From contig CAMYNC010000167.1 in assembly GCA_947259685.1 (NCBI GenBank), positions 1 through 7,194 on the forward strand: a DNA stretch of 7,194 bases. Direction: 5' to 3'. The notes under the pieces were generated by a model. That model did no database searches. It worked only from the letters and a program-made list of their open reading frames with translations, and had not been told where the DNA came from. This stretch comes from an uncultured Desulfuromonadales bacterium (lineage in GTDB: Bacteria > Desulfobacterota > Desulfuromonadia > Desulfuromonadales > Geopsychrobacteraceae). Positions 7,097 through 7,194 of the stretch are shown here, one piece after another; within the stretch, counting starts at the first letter, position 1; each line of letters opens with the position of its first letter. The position numbers were made by a program, and so were the translations under genes.

Positions 7097-7194
7097 GAAG
7101 TGGTAAGGAAATAATGGACACTTTTCTAAGATTGAAACTATAATCTTTGAGGAGGTGTTCTGTGAAAAAGAAAAGAAGAAAGTTTTCAAGTGAA
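7096..7194 (+). mobile_element. Left end of an IS3-family-like insertion sequence
   Basis: From 7096 the sequence stops coding for RHS repeats and reads TGAAGTGGTAAGGAAATAAT followed by GGACAC and CTAAG. The IS3-subgroup left end, as I recall it, also begins TGA and has GGACAC at offset 20 with CTAAG shortly after, so position and motif agree. A ribosome-binding site and transposase-like start follow. The exact junction is uncertain by a few bases (7096-7116), and the right end and target duplication lie outside the window. The element is inserted into the RHS gene and points away from it. Confidence 0.75.
7162..7194 (+). CDS. Start of IS3-family transposase OrfA (helix-turn-helix subunit), partial
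   Basis: Only 11 codons are present: a GTG start at 7162, then MKKKRRKFSSE, running off the right edge. The very strong site GAGGAGGTG (7149-7157) precedes the GTG with proper spacing. Lys/Arg-rich starts of the form (K/R)KRRKFS-EFK are typical of IS3-family OrfA proteins, whose helix-turn-helix binds the element's ends and which is usually joined to OrfB by programmed frameshifting. Frameshift site and OrfB are not in the window. On this short stretch the family assignment rests on motif plus the IS3-like end just upstream. Confidence 0.7.
   Translation, partial: MKKKRRKFSSE

Overview
The window looks like an accessory region from a Gram-negative bacterium, probably a proteobacterium (Pseudomonadota or Desulfobacterota type). 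This rests on a Tn3/gamma-delta-type resolvase, a cyclic-di-GMP-I (GEMM) type riboswitch, an RHS repeat protein and the start of an IS3-like element. The species cannot be named from the sequence. Base composition is mosaic: the leftmost 2 kb is clearly GC-rich, while most of the rest is AT-rich or intermediate, so the parts probably have different histories.

Layout, left to right. (1) Positions 1-1966, minus strand: a large open frame of at least 655 codons that runs off the left edge. It encodes an unrecognised protein with a helical N-terminus, a long beta-rich middle and a charged coiled-coil segment at the edge. (2) Positions 1967-2372, minus strand: its leader. A GEMM-like aptamer lies at 2306-2372, and a strong rho-independent terminator (2279-2315) shares the aptamer's 3' end. 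This is the layout of a riboswitch controlling transcription into the large gene. (3) Positions 2588-3283, plus strand: a three-subsite res site of 114 bp followed by a full tnpR resolvase. No tnpA is visible. (4) Positions 3284-3711: a block with no gene, richer in GC than its AT-rich neighbours, containing long-range inverted repeats and no assigned function. (5) Positions 3712-4854, minus strand: a predicted secreted protein with two tandem beta-sandwich repeats that stops just after a third repeat begins. (6) Positions 4856-7096, minus strand: the 3' part of an RHS/YD-repeat gene that ends in a very acidic tail. (7) Positions 7096-7194, plus strand: the left end and first 11 codons of an IS3-family-like element, which interrupts the RHS gene.

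How the parts fit. The RHS gene and the secreted repeat protein are separated by a single base after the RHS stop, so they are almost certainly co-transcribed. Insertion of the IS has cut the RHS gene from its native promoter and N-terminus, so current expression is uncertain. The resolvase and res site form a self-contained recombination and autoregulation module. The riboswitch and large unknown gene form a separate transcription unit pointing away from it. The most interesting lead is a second-messenger riboswitch placed in front of a large protein of no recognised family.
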